This document shows positions 44,748 to 52,564 of a stretch of DNA of 64,000 bases, one piece after another. Location of the stretch: contig NZ_LT629758.1 of the NCBI RefSeq assembly GCF_900104725.1, forward strand, positions 744,001 to 808,000, given 5' to 3'. The number at the start of each line of letters is the position of its first letter. Position 1 is the first letter of the stretch. The DNA comes from Actinoplanes derwentensis (GTDB lineage: Bacteria; Actinomycetota; Actinomycetes; Mycobacteriales; Micromonosporaceae). The position numbers and the translations under genes are program-made. The notes below the pieces were generated by a model. It saw only the letters and a list, made by a program, of their open reading frames with translations. It was not told the origin of the DNA and made no database searches.

Positions 44748-44780
44748 GCCCGGCAATATATCCAACGCTATCGTGCCGAG

Positions 44781-45188
44781 GTGACCGCCGCTGATCGCAC
44801 CGCCATCGCCGACCTGGTGACGACCTTCTTCGCCACTTTCGTGTCCGGCCCGGACTCCGCCGCCCGTTTCGACCAGATCCATCGCGCGTTACTGCCGCAG
44901 GCCCTGATCATCCGGGCCGGCACCGAACCCGCGACATACGACGTCGAGTCCTTCCTCGCCCCGCGTCGAACCCTGCTGTCCAGCGGCGAGTTGACCGACT
45001 TCCGCGAATGGGAGGTCTCCGGCCGAACCGACGTCTTCGGCGACATCGCCCAGCATTCCTGCCGCTACGCCAAGGCCGGCACCCTCAACGGCGCCCCGTT
45101 CACCGGCGAGGGCACCAAGATCTTCCAATTCCTGCGTACGCCCGCCGGCTGGCGAATCAGCGCCGTCTCCTGGAGCGACGACACGTAG
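44781..45188 (+). CDS. NTF2-like (DUF4440/SnoaL-type) protein
   Basis: 135 residues from a GTG at 44781. The alpha/beta cone pattern is visible: an N-terminal helix (AIADLVTTFFATF), central strands and the terminal strands (TKIFQFLRTPAGWRISAVSWSD) typical of DUF4440 small-molecule-binding proteins. Its substrate is unknown. It is the last gene of the regular chromosomal section before the accessory region. Confidence 0.75.
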   Translation: MTAADRTAIADLVTTFFATFVSGPDSAARFDQIHRALLPQALIIRAGTEPATYDVESFLAPRRTLLSSGELTDFREWEVSGRTDVFGDIAQHSCRYAKAGTLNGAPFTGEGTKIFQFLRTPAGWRISAVSWSDDT

Positions 45189-45197
45189 TTCCTCGTC

Positions 45198-45240
45198 CTA
45201 CGCACTCGTAATGCGTAGGTTGTCGACTCCTGTCATCGTT
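45198..45240 (+). repeat. tRNA-Thr(CGT)-like anticodon arm fused to core repeat, copy 1
   Basis: CCTACGCA and TGCGTAGG form a perfect 8-bp stem around the 7-base loop CTCGTAA, identical to a tRNA-Thr(CGT) anticodon loop. The next bases, GTAGGTTGTCGACTCCTGTC, resemble a shortened T-arm. There is no D-arm or acceptor stem, so this is not a functional tRNA. The 28 bases from GCGTAGG (45213) recur at 48,678 and 59,250. A tRNA 3' half followed by direct repeats is the classic look of an integration site (inference). Confidence 0.45.
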
Positions 45241-45512
45241 AGCCAGTGGTTGAGCGTGACGGACCGGCGGGCATCGCTGCTTCAGCAGGCTGGCAGCTTT
45301 CGCAGAGGGCATAAAGTTCCGACGTGACCCGGCCGGGGGCAGGCGTCCGGCCGTACAGACCGGCAAGCCCGAACGAAGGGACCGACCGGCGGCTGGGCTA
45401 CCACAAGCCTAGGTCGACGTGAAGTCTCAGCGGCTGCCCAGCCCCATGCGTCACGAACGCCTGGGCACGCCACTGGATGACTTTCACCGCGGCCATACAT
45501 AGTATTCGTATC

Positions 45513-46142
45513 ATGCTTGTGCAGTGGGGGATCAAGGGCCTGTGGCTTCCGGATGACGCTTCGGCGAAGCGGATCATCGACTCGCACGTTGGGATTATAT
45601 CTAACTGGTGGTACGACGCGGGAACGATCTCTCAGGCAGACAAACCAAAGAAGTTGACCCCAGCTAATCTCGACATGCACGTCAACCACTTCAATTCCCC
45701 GGATCCCGCGGCCGCGGGGCGGCGGTTCTCGGAAGTTTCGCCGTTTATCTCGATCGCCTGCGGAACGGTCTCGAGGGACGTTGCGGCGAGGACGAACGAG
45801 TCGCATTCGGCGCTGGAGACCGCATTGCTCTACGGCACCCGCTTCGGGGCGGAGAATATCGGTTATCTCTACCGATGCTGGGTGATCGTCGGGCCCCGTG
45901 CCGCGGTCGAGGTGGAGGGCGTCGCCGAGGAAGTACGCGATCTAAACACCTATCGGCGCTATTTTGCATTTCAGAACGAGGGAGAGGTGACCGCTAAGGT
46001 GGTGATTCCGGTCAACCACATCCAGCAATGCGAGAAATGGATTTGGTATCGGGCGGCTAAGGAATTTCGCCTCGACTGGGTTCATTCGAACCCTGCCTTC
46101 ACCAAGCCCGACACGCTGAGCAACGTTCGCGAGCTGATCTGA
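45513..46142 (+). CDS. Unknown protein with possible ADP-ribosyltransferase-like pattern
   Basis: 209 residues from the ATG at 45513; there is no strong ribosome site and an ATG at 45477 is the alternative. No family is recognised with certainty. The order SPFISIACG (like the STS strand), GYLYRCWVIVG and late FQNEGEVTAKVVIPVNHI with an ExE-like pair is reminiscent of ADP-ribosyltransferase folds, but this is only a pattern guess. It is one base from the next gene, so the two are co-expressed. First gene of the accessory block. Confidence 0.55.
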   Translation: MLVQWGIKGLWLPDDASAKRIIDSHVGIISNWWYDAGTISQADKPKKLTPANLDMHVNHFNSPDPAAAGRRFSEVSPFISIACGTVSRDVAARTNESHSALETALLYGTRFGAENIGYLYRCWVIVGPRAAVEVEGVAEEVRDLNTYRRYFAFQNEGEVTAKVVIPVNHIQQCEKWIWYRAAKEFRLDWVHSNPAFTKPDTLSNVRELI

Positions 46143-46143
46143 G

Positions 46144-47046
46144 ATGTCCGAGGCGCACCTCAACGCACTCCAGCTTTCCGCCGAGCGCATCATCACGATG
46201 ACGGACTTCTACGAGTCCTACGCCAATCTTGTACGTCGGCGAGAGGAGGCCAATTCCGATTCGCAGGCCGCCGCGCTCGAAACGGCATCGGCGCTGCGAT
46301 CCGCCGGCCAGTGGGCGATGGTCCTGGACCTCGGGCGCGCCGTGGAGCTGCTGGTCGAGTCGGCCCAGATCTGGGATCAGCTGGGTCATGGTTTCGGCAC
46401 CTATGTGCTTGCCGCTCTACGGCCGGGCGAACTGCGGCAGCAAATACGATCGCTACGACGAGACCAGTTGATCCAAGCGCTCATCGGACGTCGAGACGAT
46501 ACTCACTTCGACCGCGAGCGGCGGCCGCCGTCGAGGAACGAAGGAGCTGAGGCTGAGTGGGCCGACGCGGAAATCGCGTCCCCGCTGCTGCATCCCCAGC
46601 AGCAGGCGTATCTGCTACTGGCGCTGGCCGGCGACGCGGAGTCTGTGCAAATCCAGGGGTTCGCCGAGAGATCGGCGCACCGCCTCGGGGTGGTCCCGAT
46701 CGGAGCCCTCGGGATGCCGTTGCGGATCTATTGGGATATCGCGATGCATCTGATGTCCGGTGAAGACACGGGGCTCGAGGTCATCGCGGGGCATCTGGAG
46801 TCGATGGCGGCTTCGTACGCGACCGCGATCAACTCGGCCATGGCGAACGAGCACCTGTGGTTTAACGCCGCCTCGCCGGTCGACGTGGGCGACATCGACA
46901 TCGTCGCTATCGGCGCCCTGGCCGCTCGGCGCTTCGGCACGGACTCGCTGCGTGCCGCTATACTGAGGCGGGCTGAGCGGCACGACCCAGTGACTAGGGT
47001 GCCCCTCGAACTGGCCGTGGAGATGGCTGAGTACGTGACCGGCTAG
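46144..47046 (+). CDS. Helical protein of unknown function
   Basis: 300 residues, start one base after the previous stop. Mostly amphipathic helices with many Ala, Glu and Arg; a central charged stretch (DRERRPPSRNEGAEAEW) probably separates two domains. No motif is recognised. Tight coupling to the preceding gene suggests an effector/partner pair. It converges on and overlaps by four bases the gene at 47,043. Confidence 0.6.
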   Translation: MSEAHLNALQLSAERIITMTDFYESYANLVRRREEANSDSQAAALETASALRSAGQWAMVLDLGRAVELLVESAQIWDQLGHGFGTYVLAALRPGELRQQIRSLRRDQLIQALIGRRDDTHFDRERRPPSRNEGAEAEWADAEIASPLLHPQQQAYLLLALAGDAESVQIQGFAERSAHRLGVVPIGALGMPLRIYWDIAMHLMSGEDTGLEVIAGHLESMAASYATAINSAMANEHLWFNAASPVDVGDIDIVAIGALAARRFGTDSLRAAILRRAERHDPVTRVPLELAVEMAEYVTG

Positions 47047-47537
47047 GCGTACGAGGCGGGGATTAGGTCGGCTACCTGGTCTTCCACGTTGATGCCGTAG
47101 CGGACCGCGAGCAGACCGATGTTGTGCCCGGCCGTGTCGCGCAGACTCTTGAGTTTGAAGTATGCCTTGGGTTTCAGCACCCTTACCTCGTTCGGGCCGG
47201 ACGGAATGATCAGCGCTTTGGCCTCGGCGTCGCCTATCTCGGCCGCACTGAGAAAGTCCCGGCAGGCGGCCCGGATGGGCTTCAAAAGTTCGGAGATGGT
47301 TTCCGGCAGCTCGCCGGTCGCTAGCGTGTCGCTGAGGCGTTGGCGGATCTGCGCGATCGACCCGATTAGCCGGTCGGTGACCTCCCGGTCTGGGTTCTCG
47401 TAGAGCGCCCTGCGGTCCTCCAAGAAGGCGATCAGCCCGCGGACCGTGTTCCTGTCCTGGTCAGAAGGCGTCATTGTGCGGTCGAATATCGGTGTGTCAA
47501 AACCGTCGAGCCGGGCCACGATCTCCTGGTACCGCAT
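47043..47537 (-). CDS. Unknown protein, DUF6650-like pattern
   Basis: 164 residues. The start MRYQEIVARLDGFDTPIFDR, followed by VRGLIAFLEDRRALYENP, resembles proteins annotated DUF6650, where an xFLEDRRxLY motif is typical. This is recall rather than a search result. No signal or membrane segment. It follows the membrane protein at 47,557 with 19 bases between, so the two form a minus-strand pair facing the plus-strand pair. Confidence 0.55.
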   Translation of the reverse strand: MRYQEIVARLDGFDTPIFDRTMTPSDQDRNTVRGLIAFLEDRRALYENPDREVTDRLIGSIAQIRQRLSDTLATGELPETISELLKPIRAACRDFLSAAEIGDAEAKALIIPSGPNEVRVLKPKAYFKLKSLRDTAGHNIGLLAVRYGINVEDQVADLIPASYA

Positions 47538-47556
47538 GGGTCTCCTCCAGGCCGAA

Positions 47557-48147
47557 TCAATTGAACAGGGAGATGAGAGTAAGCGCGATGCCCAGTACGC
47601 CGAGCGTCACCGCGGTCAACGCGAGCCAGGGTCGGCAGTCCGGGCCGGACGAGCTACCGGAAAGCACACGCACCGGCGTGTCCCGGCCGGTGCGGCGCCA
47701 CCGGAGTCCCGCTGCGTCTGTGAAGGCGACAGTGAGGGACAAGTCCCGGATGGTGGTCGCGGCGGCGACCGGGATGGGCTGATCAGCGATGAGTTCCCGG
47801 ACCTGCGTGCCGATCAGCCCGTCGCTCTCCTGGGCGTCCCGCACGGTAGCCCCGGACGACGTTGTGACCTCGATTGTGACCTGGAAGATCGGCATCTCGC
47901 CGTGGTTGACCACCTCGCACTGCATGCTGGTAAGCATCTGGGTCGGTGCGCGGATTTCCACCACTCGGCCGAAGACGAGGCGCGCATGGGCGGCGTCGGC
48001 GTCGGCCTTTTCCTCTCGGCGAGTTCGAACCTCGTGTAGGTAGAGCAGGGCAGTGAACCACAGCGCCAGGACAGACACCAGTAGAGTGGCGACGTTTCCG
48101 ACGCCCTGCATCCAATCGGTGACCTTTGGCGCTTCCTCAGCCAACAC
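47557..48147 (-). CDS. Membrane protein with two flanking membrane segments
   Basis: 196 residues. A membrane segment near the N-terminus (NVATLLVSVLALWFTALLYL) is followed by a charged coiled region (EVRTRREEKADADAAHAR), a beta-rich domain of about 100 residues and a C-terminal membrane segment (WLALTAVTLGVLGIALTLISL). The arrangement is common in unclassified membrane proteins from defence or mobile regions. First gene of the minus-strand pair. Confidence 0.6.
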   Translation of the reverse strand: MLAEEAPKVTDWMQGVGNVATLLVSVLALWFTALLYLHEVRTRREEKADADAAHARLVFGRVVEIRAPTQMLTSMQCEVVNHGEMPIFQVTIEVTTSSGATVRDAQESDGLIGTQVRELIADQPIPVAAATTIRDLSLTVAFTDAAGLRWRRTGRDTPVRVLSGSSSGPDCRPWLALTAVTLGVLGIALTLISLFN

Positions 48148-48232
48148 CCCAACAGACTACTGTGCACCTCGGTGCTGGCCTCTGACTCGCTGGAATTATG
48201 CGACTCGTGCGGCGAGCAGTTGGACACAGGAG

Positions 48233-48418
48233 ATGGTCGGGCAGATGTATCTCGACGACCTGCCATGGGCCGACCGCAGCCCCAGCGAGCTGCGCGGCGA
48301 ATCTATGAGCCTCGGCGCGTCGATCAGGCGGCTGTCCGGGTTGCCGTTCGACGTGGTCAACGGCCATCTCAGCCAGGCCATGAAGATCGCTCGGCGAGCC
48401 GACGCCGGCGTCGAGTAG
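48233..48418 (+). CDS. Small ORF of unknown status (61 residues)
   Basis: From an ATG at 48233 the frame reads LPWADRSPSELRGESMSLGA and ends DVVNGHLSQAMKIARRADAGVE. Composition and codon use look coding, but the GGAG is too close to the ATG and the frame extends open upstream without a start, so it may be the tail of a lost gene. The rest of 48,148-48,730 holds no other gene. It does contain a stretch similar to 57,540-57,664 and the second core repeat. Confidence 0.3.
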   Translation: MVGQMYLDDLPWADRSPSELRGESMSLGASIRRLSGLPFDVVNGHLSQAMKIARRADAGVE

Positions 48419-48661
48419 TTGAGGCCGGAATCCTGGCCGCCCGGTTATGACTGACCATGCTCACCACATTGCGCCATGACGCATGATCGGGAGTCCATCT
48501 TGGAGACTGGTGGTGATCCGGCAACGGTCAACGGTACCCCCCCCGTTTACCCCCCGAAAACTTCTGCCAAAGGCCCACCGTGAGTGACAAGTGTTGATAG
48601 GCCCATGATCGCGTCTGTGCAGGTCAACAATAAATTTAGGCAACCGATGACAAGGTCTGGG

Positions 48662-48705
48662 CCGTGACTTTCGGTAAGCGTAGGTTGTCGACTCTTGTCA
48701 TCGTT
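48662..48705 (+). repeat. Core repeat copy 2 (44 bp)
   Basis: The sequence starting CCGTGACTTTCGGTAAGCG and ending GTCGACTCTTGTCATCGTT matches copy 3 (59,234-59,277) at 43 of 44 positions, and its right-hand 28 bases match copy 1. Similarity to the copy-3 region extends left as islands. ACCCCCCGAAAAC lies about 130 bases upstream in both places once the IS630 insertion is removed from copy 3. The two sites therefore descend from one sequence and bracket the RiPP-like operon. Confidence 0.75.
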
Positions 48706-48729
48706 CGACATCACTCTCTCGAACAGGTA

Positions 48730-49628
48730 TTTAAAGCTCCTAACCCGATCTCGGCTGGGTCCAGTCGATCAATCTGCGCCAGCAGATCAGGACGCAGGTG
48801 AGGCTGACGAAGCTGTCGTGGATGTCGAGGCGTCGTTCCCACCGCACGGCGAGCCGGCGGAACTGGTGCAGCAGGGCGAAGGTCTGCTCGACGACGTAAC
48901 GCAACTTGCCAGGCCTTTGATGCCGGGGGTCTTGGGCTTGGGGGCGATCGGTTCGGCGCGTTAGCGGCTGGCCTGCCGGAAGGCTGCGCTGCTGTATCCC
49001 TTGTCGGCCAGCGGGACGTCGAAGCGGCGCCGTGGGCGGCCCGGCCGGCCGGCGATCGCGGGTAGCCGTCGAGCAGGTCAAGAGCGCGGCTGATGTCGGG
49101 CACGTTCGCGCCGCTGGTCAGCACATAGATCGGCGTGCCGTTACCGTCGCAGAGCAGGTGGTGCTTCGAGCCGGGCTTGCCGCGGTTGACCGGCGACGGA
49201 CCGGTCCCGGCGCCCTCTTTTAGCGTCGATGTGACCACCGTCCATCGCCGCCCGTGACCAATCGATCCGGTTCGCCGCGTTCAACCCGGCCAGCAGGATC
49301 TGATGGACCTGGTCGAATACTCTCGCCTCGGTCCAGCGTTCCAGCCGCCGCCAGCAGGTCATGCCCGAACCGAACCCAAGTGCCTGCGGCAGATCCTGCC
49401 AGCCGATACCGGTGTACAGCACTAACAGGATGCCCTGCAGACACAGCCGGTCCGGCAGCGGCTTCTGCCCGGTGCCTTCTCTGGCCACGGCGGCAGGACC
49501 GGCTCGATCAACTTCCACAACTCGTCATTGATAGTCCACGGCTTGCTCACGACCGACGGAACGAGACTGATCTTCACCTCGCAGCGCTGATCAGCATCGA
49601 TTCAGAAGATCGTGTAAGGAGCTTTAAG
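48730..49628 (-). mobile_element. Defunct IS5-type insertion sequence
   Basis: Ends carry imperfect inverted repeats: TTAAAGCTCCTAACCCGATC at 48731-48750, and on the other strand CTTAAAGCTCCTTACACGATC ending near 49628. Between them lies a broken IS5-family transposase on the minus strand. A full copy was not found elsewhere in the window. It sits just left of the RiPP-like operon and just right of core repeat copy 2. Confidence 0.7.
48740..49550 (-). pseudogene. Frameshifted IS5-family transposase
   Basis: Read from a GTG at 49550: SKPWTINDELWKLIEPVLPP, then after a shift near 49,465 DRLCLQGILLVLYTGIGWQDLP and AAMDGGHIDAKRG. After a second shift near 49,225 it reads VNRGKPGSKHHLLCDGNGTP and VPDISRALDLLDGYP, and after more shifts KLRYVVEQTFALLHQFRRLAVRWE. 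These are the IS5 transposase DDE blocks in order. At least three frameshifts make it inactive, more than the single programmed shift some IS5 members use. Confidence 0.82.
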
Positions 49629-49998
49629 TCGATCCAGCCGATGACCGCCCGGCTCTGCGGGGGCGGCGGGGCCGTGTACGAGCAGGCGCTGAATCATTTT
49701 CGTGACCAACGGCCCGTGGCCGGTCGCGCCGGTCCGGGCCCGGACCGCAGAACTCATCGACGAGGCGGTGGAGCCGGTGGCGTGAGCGATCGACGACATC
49801 GGGCCGCAGTTCATCGGTCGTCGTGATGGCGTGCCTGTCCTGTCCTTCCCCTCGACGGGTTACACACTGACGGAACTTCCAAATTTAACCAGCAAAGGAG
49901 ACAAATGATCTTATCGTCTGCCTTAAGAGTTCATGCTCCGGTGAAGCGGTCATGAGTCCAAAGCGTGTTCGCAAATTCGAGCCTCTGAGGAGACGAGC
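49629..49998 (+). promoter_or_regulatory. Leader region of the RiPP-like operon with a 16-codon ORF
   Basis: No gene of normal size. Near 49,740-49,880 a frame interrupted by stops reads AELIDEAVEPVA and PVLSFPSTGYTLTELPN, probably a remnant. At 49905-49955 an ATG with AAAGGAG upstream opens a 16-residue ORF (MILSSALRVHAPVKRS) with two TTA codons, rare in such GC-rich genomes. It ends 43 bases before the first operon gene. It could be a leader peptide; the operon promoter should lie upstream of it. Confidence 0.35.
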
Positions 49999-50316
49999 AT
50001 GTCCGAGTTTAACCTCTCTCGCCTGGAAGACCTGGCTCCCGATGCCCGAAAGTCGGTCGAGGACGCGCTCAAACGCACTCTTGAGACGGAGCTCGCCCGC
50101 GCCGCCGCGGGCGAGCCGGGTGGCGAGGCGATGTCCTTCTCCCGGTCGAAGGGCTTCTTCTTCAGCCGTTCGAAGACCGGCGACACGCTGCGTGAAAGGG
50201 TCACCAATCCGTCCGAGCGCGCCATGCTCGAGAAGGTGGACTCCCTGGACGACGAGGCGTTCAGCAAGTTCGCCGAGCGGCTCACGACGCTGCGCGACAT
50301 CAGCAAGGGCAAGTGA
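49999..50316 (+). CDS. Candidate precursor/target protein of the RiPP-like operon
   Basis: 105 residues, ATG with GAGGAG upstream. The first 37 residues are an acidic helical region resembling a leader (MSEFNLSRLEDLAPDARKSV). PGG follows at 40-42, and then a segment with the motif FSRSK twice (47-51 and 55-59) separated by GFF. The last 45 residues are again helical and charged. It is first in the operon and abuts the HExxH gene with no gap, which is the usual precursor position. It lacks the short C-terminal core of most RiPPs, so modification may occur on the internal Phe/Ser/Arg loop. It could instead be a carrier or recognition protein. Confidence 0.5.
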   Translation: MSEFNLSRLEDLAPDARKSVEDALKRTLETELARAAAGEPGGEAMSFSRSKGFFFSRSKTGDTLRERVTNPSERAMLEKVDSLDDEAFSKFAERLTTLRDISKGK

Positions 50317-51417
50317 ATGCGCGCCGCGCTCAGCCCACCGATCACCGGCACCGCGCCCGGCCCGTGGGCGTGGCGGGTGTCGGCCGACGGCTGGTTCGGC
50401 GAGATCGAGCGGCTCCTGACGGGGTGGGAGCCTGATCCCTCCCTCGGCTTCGACGGGGCGGTGCGCGCATGTCTTATCGACGCCGCCCGGCAGCGCCAGG
50501 AGTGGCTCTACCACCCGGTCGCGACGGCGGTCACCCTCGGCGAGCGGAGACCGGACCGCGATCTGCGGCTGGCTCTGTGGGCCGCCGGGCATCAACCGGA
50601 CGGGGCGGACCTGGGCGCAGTGACCATTCCCCGTCCGGCTTGGGCCTGGGCCCCTGACGGCGGTCAGCAGGTAGAGGCCGGCCGCTACGAGTTGGTGCCG
50701 CTCGGACGACGGGTTCGGACGGCGCAATCGGTCCCAGCCGTCCCTGTCGCGCTCGATGTATGGATCGAAACCGTCGGTCTGCCGCTGCCGCCGGACACGG
50801 TCGCCTACGGGGAGTGGAGCTGGGCCCACCACCAGCCGCTGCCCTTCTCGGAACAGGCCGTCCTGCACCACGACATCATCGGCTTCCTGCGCGCCACGCG
50901 GGCACTCGCGGAACTGCACCCCGACTGCGCGGCTTGGCTGAGCGCGGTTACCAAGGTCGCGGTTCCGCTGCACGGCCGGCCGTGCAACAGGTTCCGCTCG
51001 GGCTCCTCGGCCGGTATTCCCGGCCTGATCTTCACCGACATCGACGGGCCGCTCACGCAATCGCTGGAAACGCTGGTACACGAATCGGCGCACCTGTGGT
51101 TCTGCCTCGCCGAGAGCGCCGGACCACTCATCGATCCAGCGCACACCCGGCGGTACGAGTCGCCGCTGCGACCGGATCTGAGACCGTTACGAGGGATCTT
51201 CCTGGCGTTCCACGCCCTGGCGTTCATGGCCGCCTTCTATCGCGACTGGGCCGAGGTCGCACCGGGCCGGGAAAACGCCCTGGCGGAGCTGGACGCGGTG
51301 CGGCCGTTACGGGACGACGCGATGGGCATGCTGGCCGGCGCGCGCGGCGCCCTTACCGACGCGGGCCTCCGCTTCTTCGAGACCACTATGGCGTCGGTGG
51401 TCGAACATGCCGAATGA
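50317..51417 (+). CDS. HExxH-type peptide-modifying enzyme (first of three)
   Basis: 366 residues. The metal motif HESAH is at residues 255-259. The family pattern continues as YESPLRPDLRPLRGIFLAFHALAFMAAFYRDW, typical of the HExxH-motif domain linked to RiPP clusters (TIGR04267 type), now associated with alpha-ketoglutarate-dependent peptide beta-hydroxylation. The likely job is hydroxylation of side chains in the neighbouring small protein. It abuts the precursor candidate and its last codons overlap the next HExxH gene by 11 bases. Confidence 0.8.
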   Translation: MRAALSPPITGTAPGPWAWRVSADGWFGEIERLLTGWEPDPSLGFDGAVRACLIDAARQRQEWLYHPVATAVTLGERRPDRDLRLALWAAGHQPDGADLGAVTIPRPAWAWAPDGGQQVEAGRYELVPLGRRVRTAQSVPAVPVALDVWIETVGLPLPPDTVAYGEWSWAHHQPLPFSEQAVLHHDIIGFLRATRALAELHPDCAAWLSAVTKVAVPLHGRPCNRFRSGSSAGIPGLIFTDIDGPLTQSLETLVHESAHLWFCLAESAGPLIDPAHTRRYESPLRPDLRPLRGIFLAFHALAFMAAFYRDWAEVAPGRENALAELDAVRPLRDDAMGMLAGARGALTDAGLRFFETTMASVVEHAE

Positions 51418-52564
51418 GCCGGCGGCGGACGGCGTCATCGCGGCGCTGCCCGATATCCTGGCCTTCGTGCCCGGCCCGGGACTTATGGAGATTCGCCGCC
51501 GGTTCACGTCGCTGGCCGCCGACGCCCTGGGCCGTCGCGTCGCCGCCGTCATTGGCCGAGATTCGGCACGGGGCGCATCGTTGCGGGTCCGGCTCGCGGC
51601 TCTGCCGAGCGACGGCCTGCTTCGGCTGATCACCGTGCCCGAGACGATCCATCGGGTGCTGTGGCCCGAACTGTACGATGCGGACGAACTGGCCCGGTTC
51701 CTGCGCCTGGCGGTCGAGGCCGAACACGCTCGCGACGGCCGCGAGCATGAACTGACCCGGCCGACGTGGACGGCGCGGGGTGACGTGATGGTCGGCGGCG
51801 CGAACGACGCGGCCACGCTGGCGCTGAACGACTTTCCGCCTATCGTGCTCGGCGATCCGCAACGGCGGCGGCCGACCGCGGTCCTCGCTGGGGACGACGA
51901 CAGCCTTGTGCCCGCCGACGCCCTTCGCCACGTGGCCGGGCAACTGCTTGAGGTGCGCCGGCGCATGCGTGACTGCGGTGACGAGATCTGGGCCTTTACC
52001 CGCGAGTTCACCTCCACCCTGGTCCTGCGAGCCGGAGGCGGCATGGGCGGGTCCTTCGGGTCGAGTTCGCCGGAACGCTATGTCGGCCGGTCGATTCTCT
52101 GGAACCCGCACGACCCGGAGGTCACGGTGGAGGACCTGGCCGAGGCGGTGGTGCACGAGGCCATCCACACCGTCATGGACTCGGCGGACGTCCTGTTGAC
52201 CCGGGCCACACCGGCCGGCGTCCGGTGGATCGTCGAGCCCCGGCTGTACGACGGCGTTTCCCGAGCCGCGTCCGCCTGGACCGGTCGCGAGCTCGACGTG
52301 CCGACCTACGTTCACGCGTGCCTGGTCTGGTACGGCCTGCTGTGCTTCTGGACCCGCGCGATGGTCTCCGGGGCGTTTGACGCCACCACCGCCCGGCGGC
52401 GGATCATCCGGGCGGGAGGCCCGTTCATGAGGCGGTCCGCCCTCGAGCCGCTGCGGCCCTTCATGAGTGCCGTGCGCCCGGACGTCGCCGCGCTGCTCGA
52501 GGCCATCCAGGAGCGGGTGGCCGAAGAGTTCGCCGGCTTGAGCGCCGCGGCGGCCGCCCGGTGA
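51407..52564 (+). CDS. HExxH-type protein (second of three)
   Basis: 385 residues. HEAIH is at 250-254 in EAVVHEAIHTVMDS, followed about 40 residues later by SAWTGRELDVPTYVHACLVWYGLL. This SxWTG...YxxAxxVWYGLL block is shared with the protein at 53,742, so the two are paralogues; both differ more from the first HExxH protein. A Gly-rich loop with SSPERYVGRS precedes the motif. Probable metal-dependent peptide oxygenase; the duplicate may act on another residue or form a heterodimer. Start overlaps the preceding gene and the end overlaps the radical SAM gene (GTGA). Confidence 0.75.
   Translation: MPNEPAADGVIAALPDILAFVPGPGLMEIRRRFTSLAADALGRRVAAVIGRDSARGASLRVRLAALPSDGLLRLITVPETIHRVLWPELYDADELARFLRLAVEAEHARDGREHELTRPTWTARGDVMVGGANDAATLALNDFPPIVLGDPQRRRPTAVLAGDDDSLVPADALRHVAGQLLEVRRRMRDCGDEIWAFTREFTSTLVLRAGGGMGGSFGSSSPERYVGRSILWNPHDPEVTVEDLAEAVVHEAIHTVMDSADVLLTRATPAGVRWIVEPRLYDGVSRAASAWTGRELDVPTYVHACLVWYGLLCFWTRAMVSGAFDATTARRRIIRAGGPFMRRSALEPLRPFMSAVRPDVAALLEAIQERVAEEFAGLSAAAAAR

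Noticed and set aside
45198..45250. A functional tRNA-Thr(CGT) gene
   Set aside because: Only the anticodon arm and part of a T-arm are recognisable; there is no D-arm or acceptor stem upstream, so it is at most a fragment.
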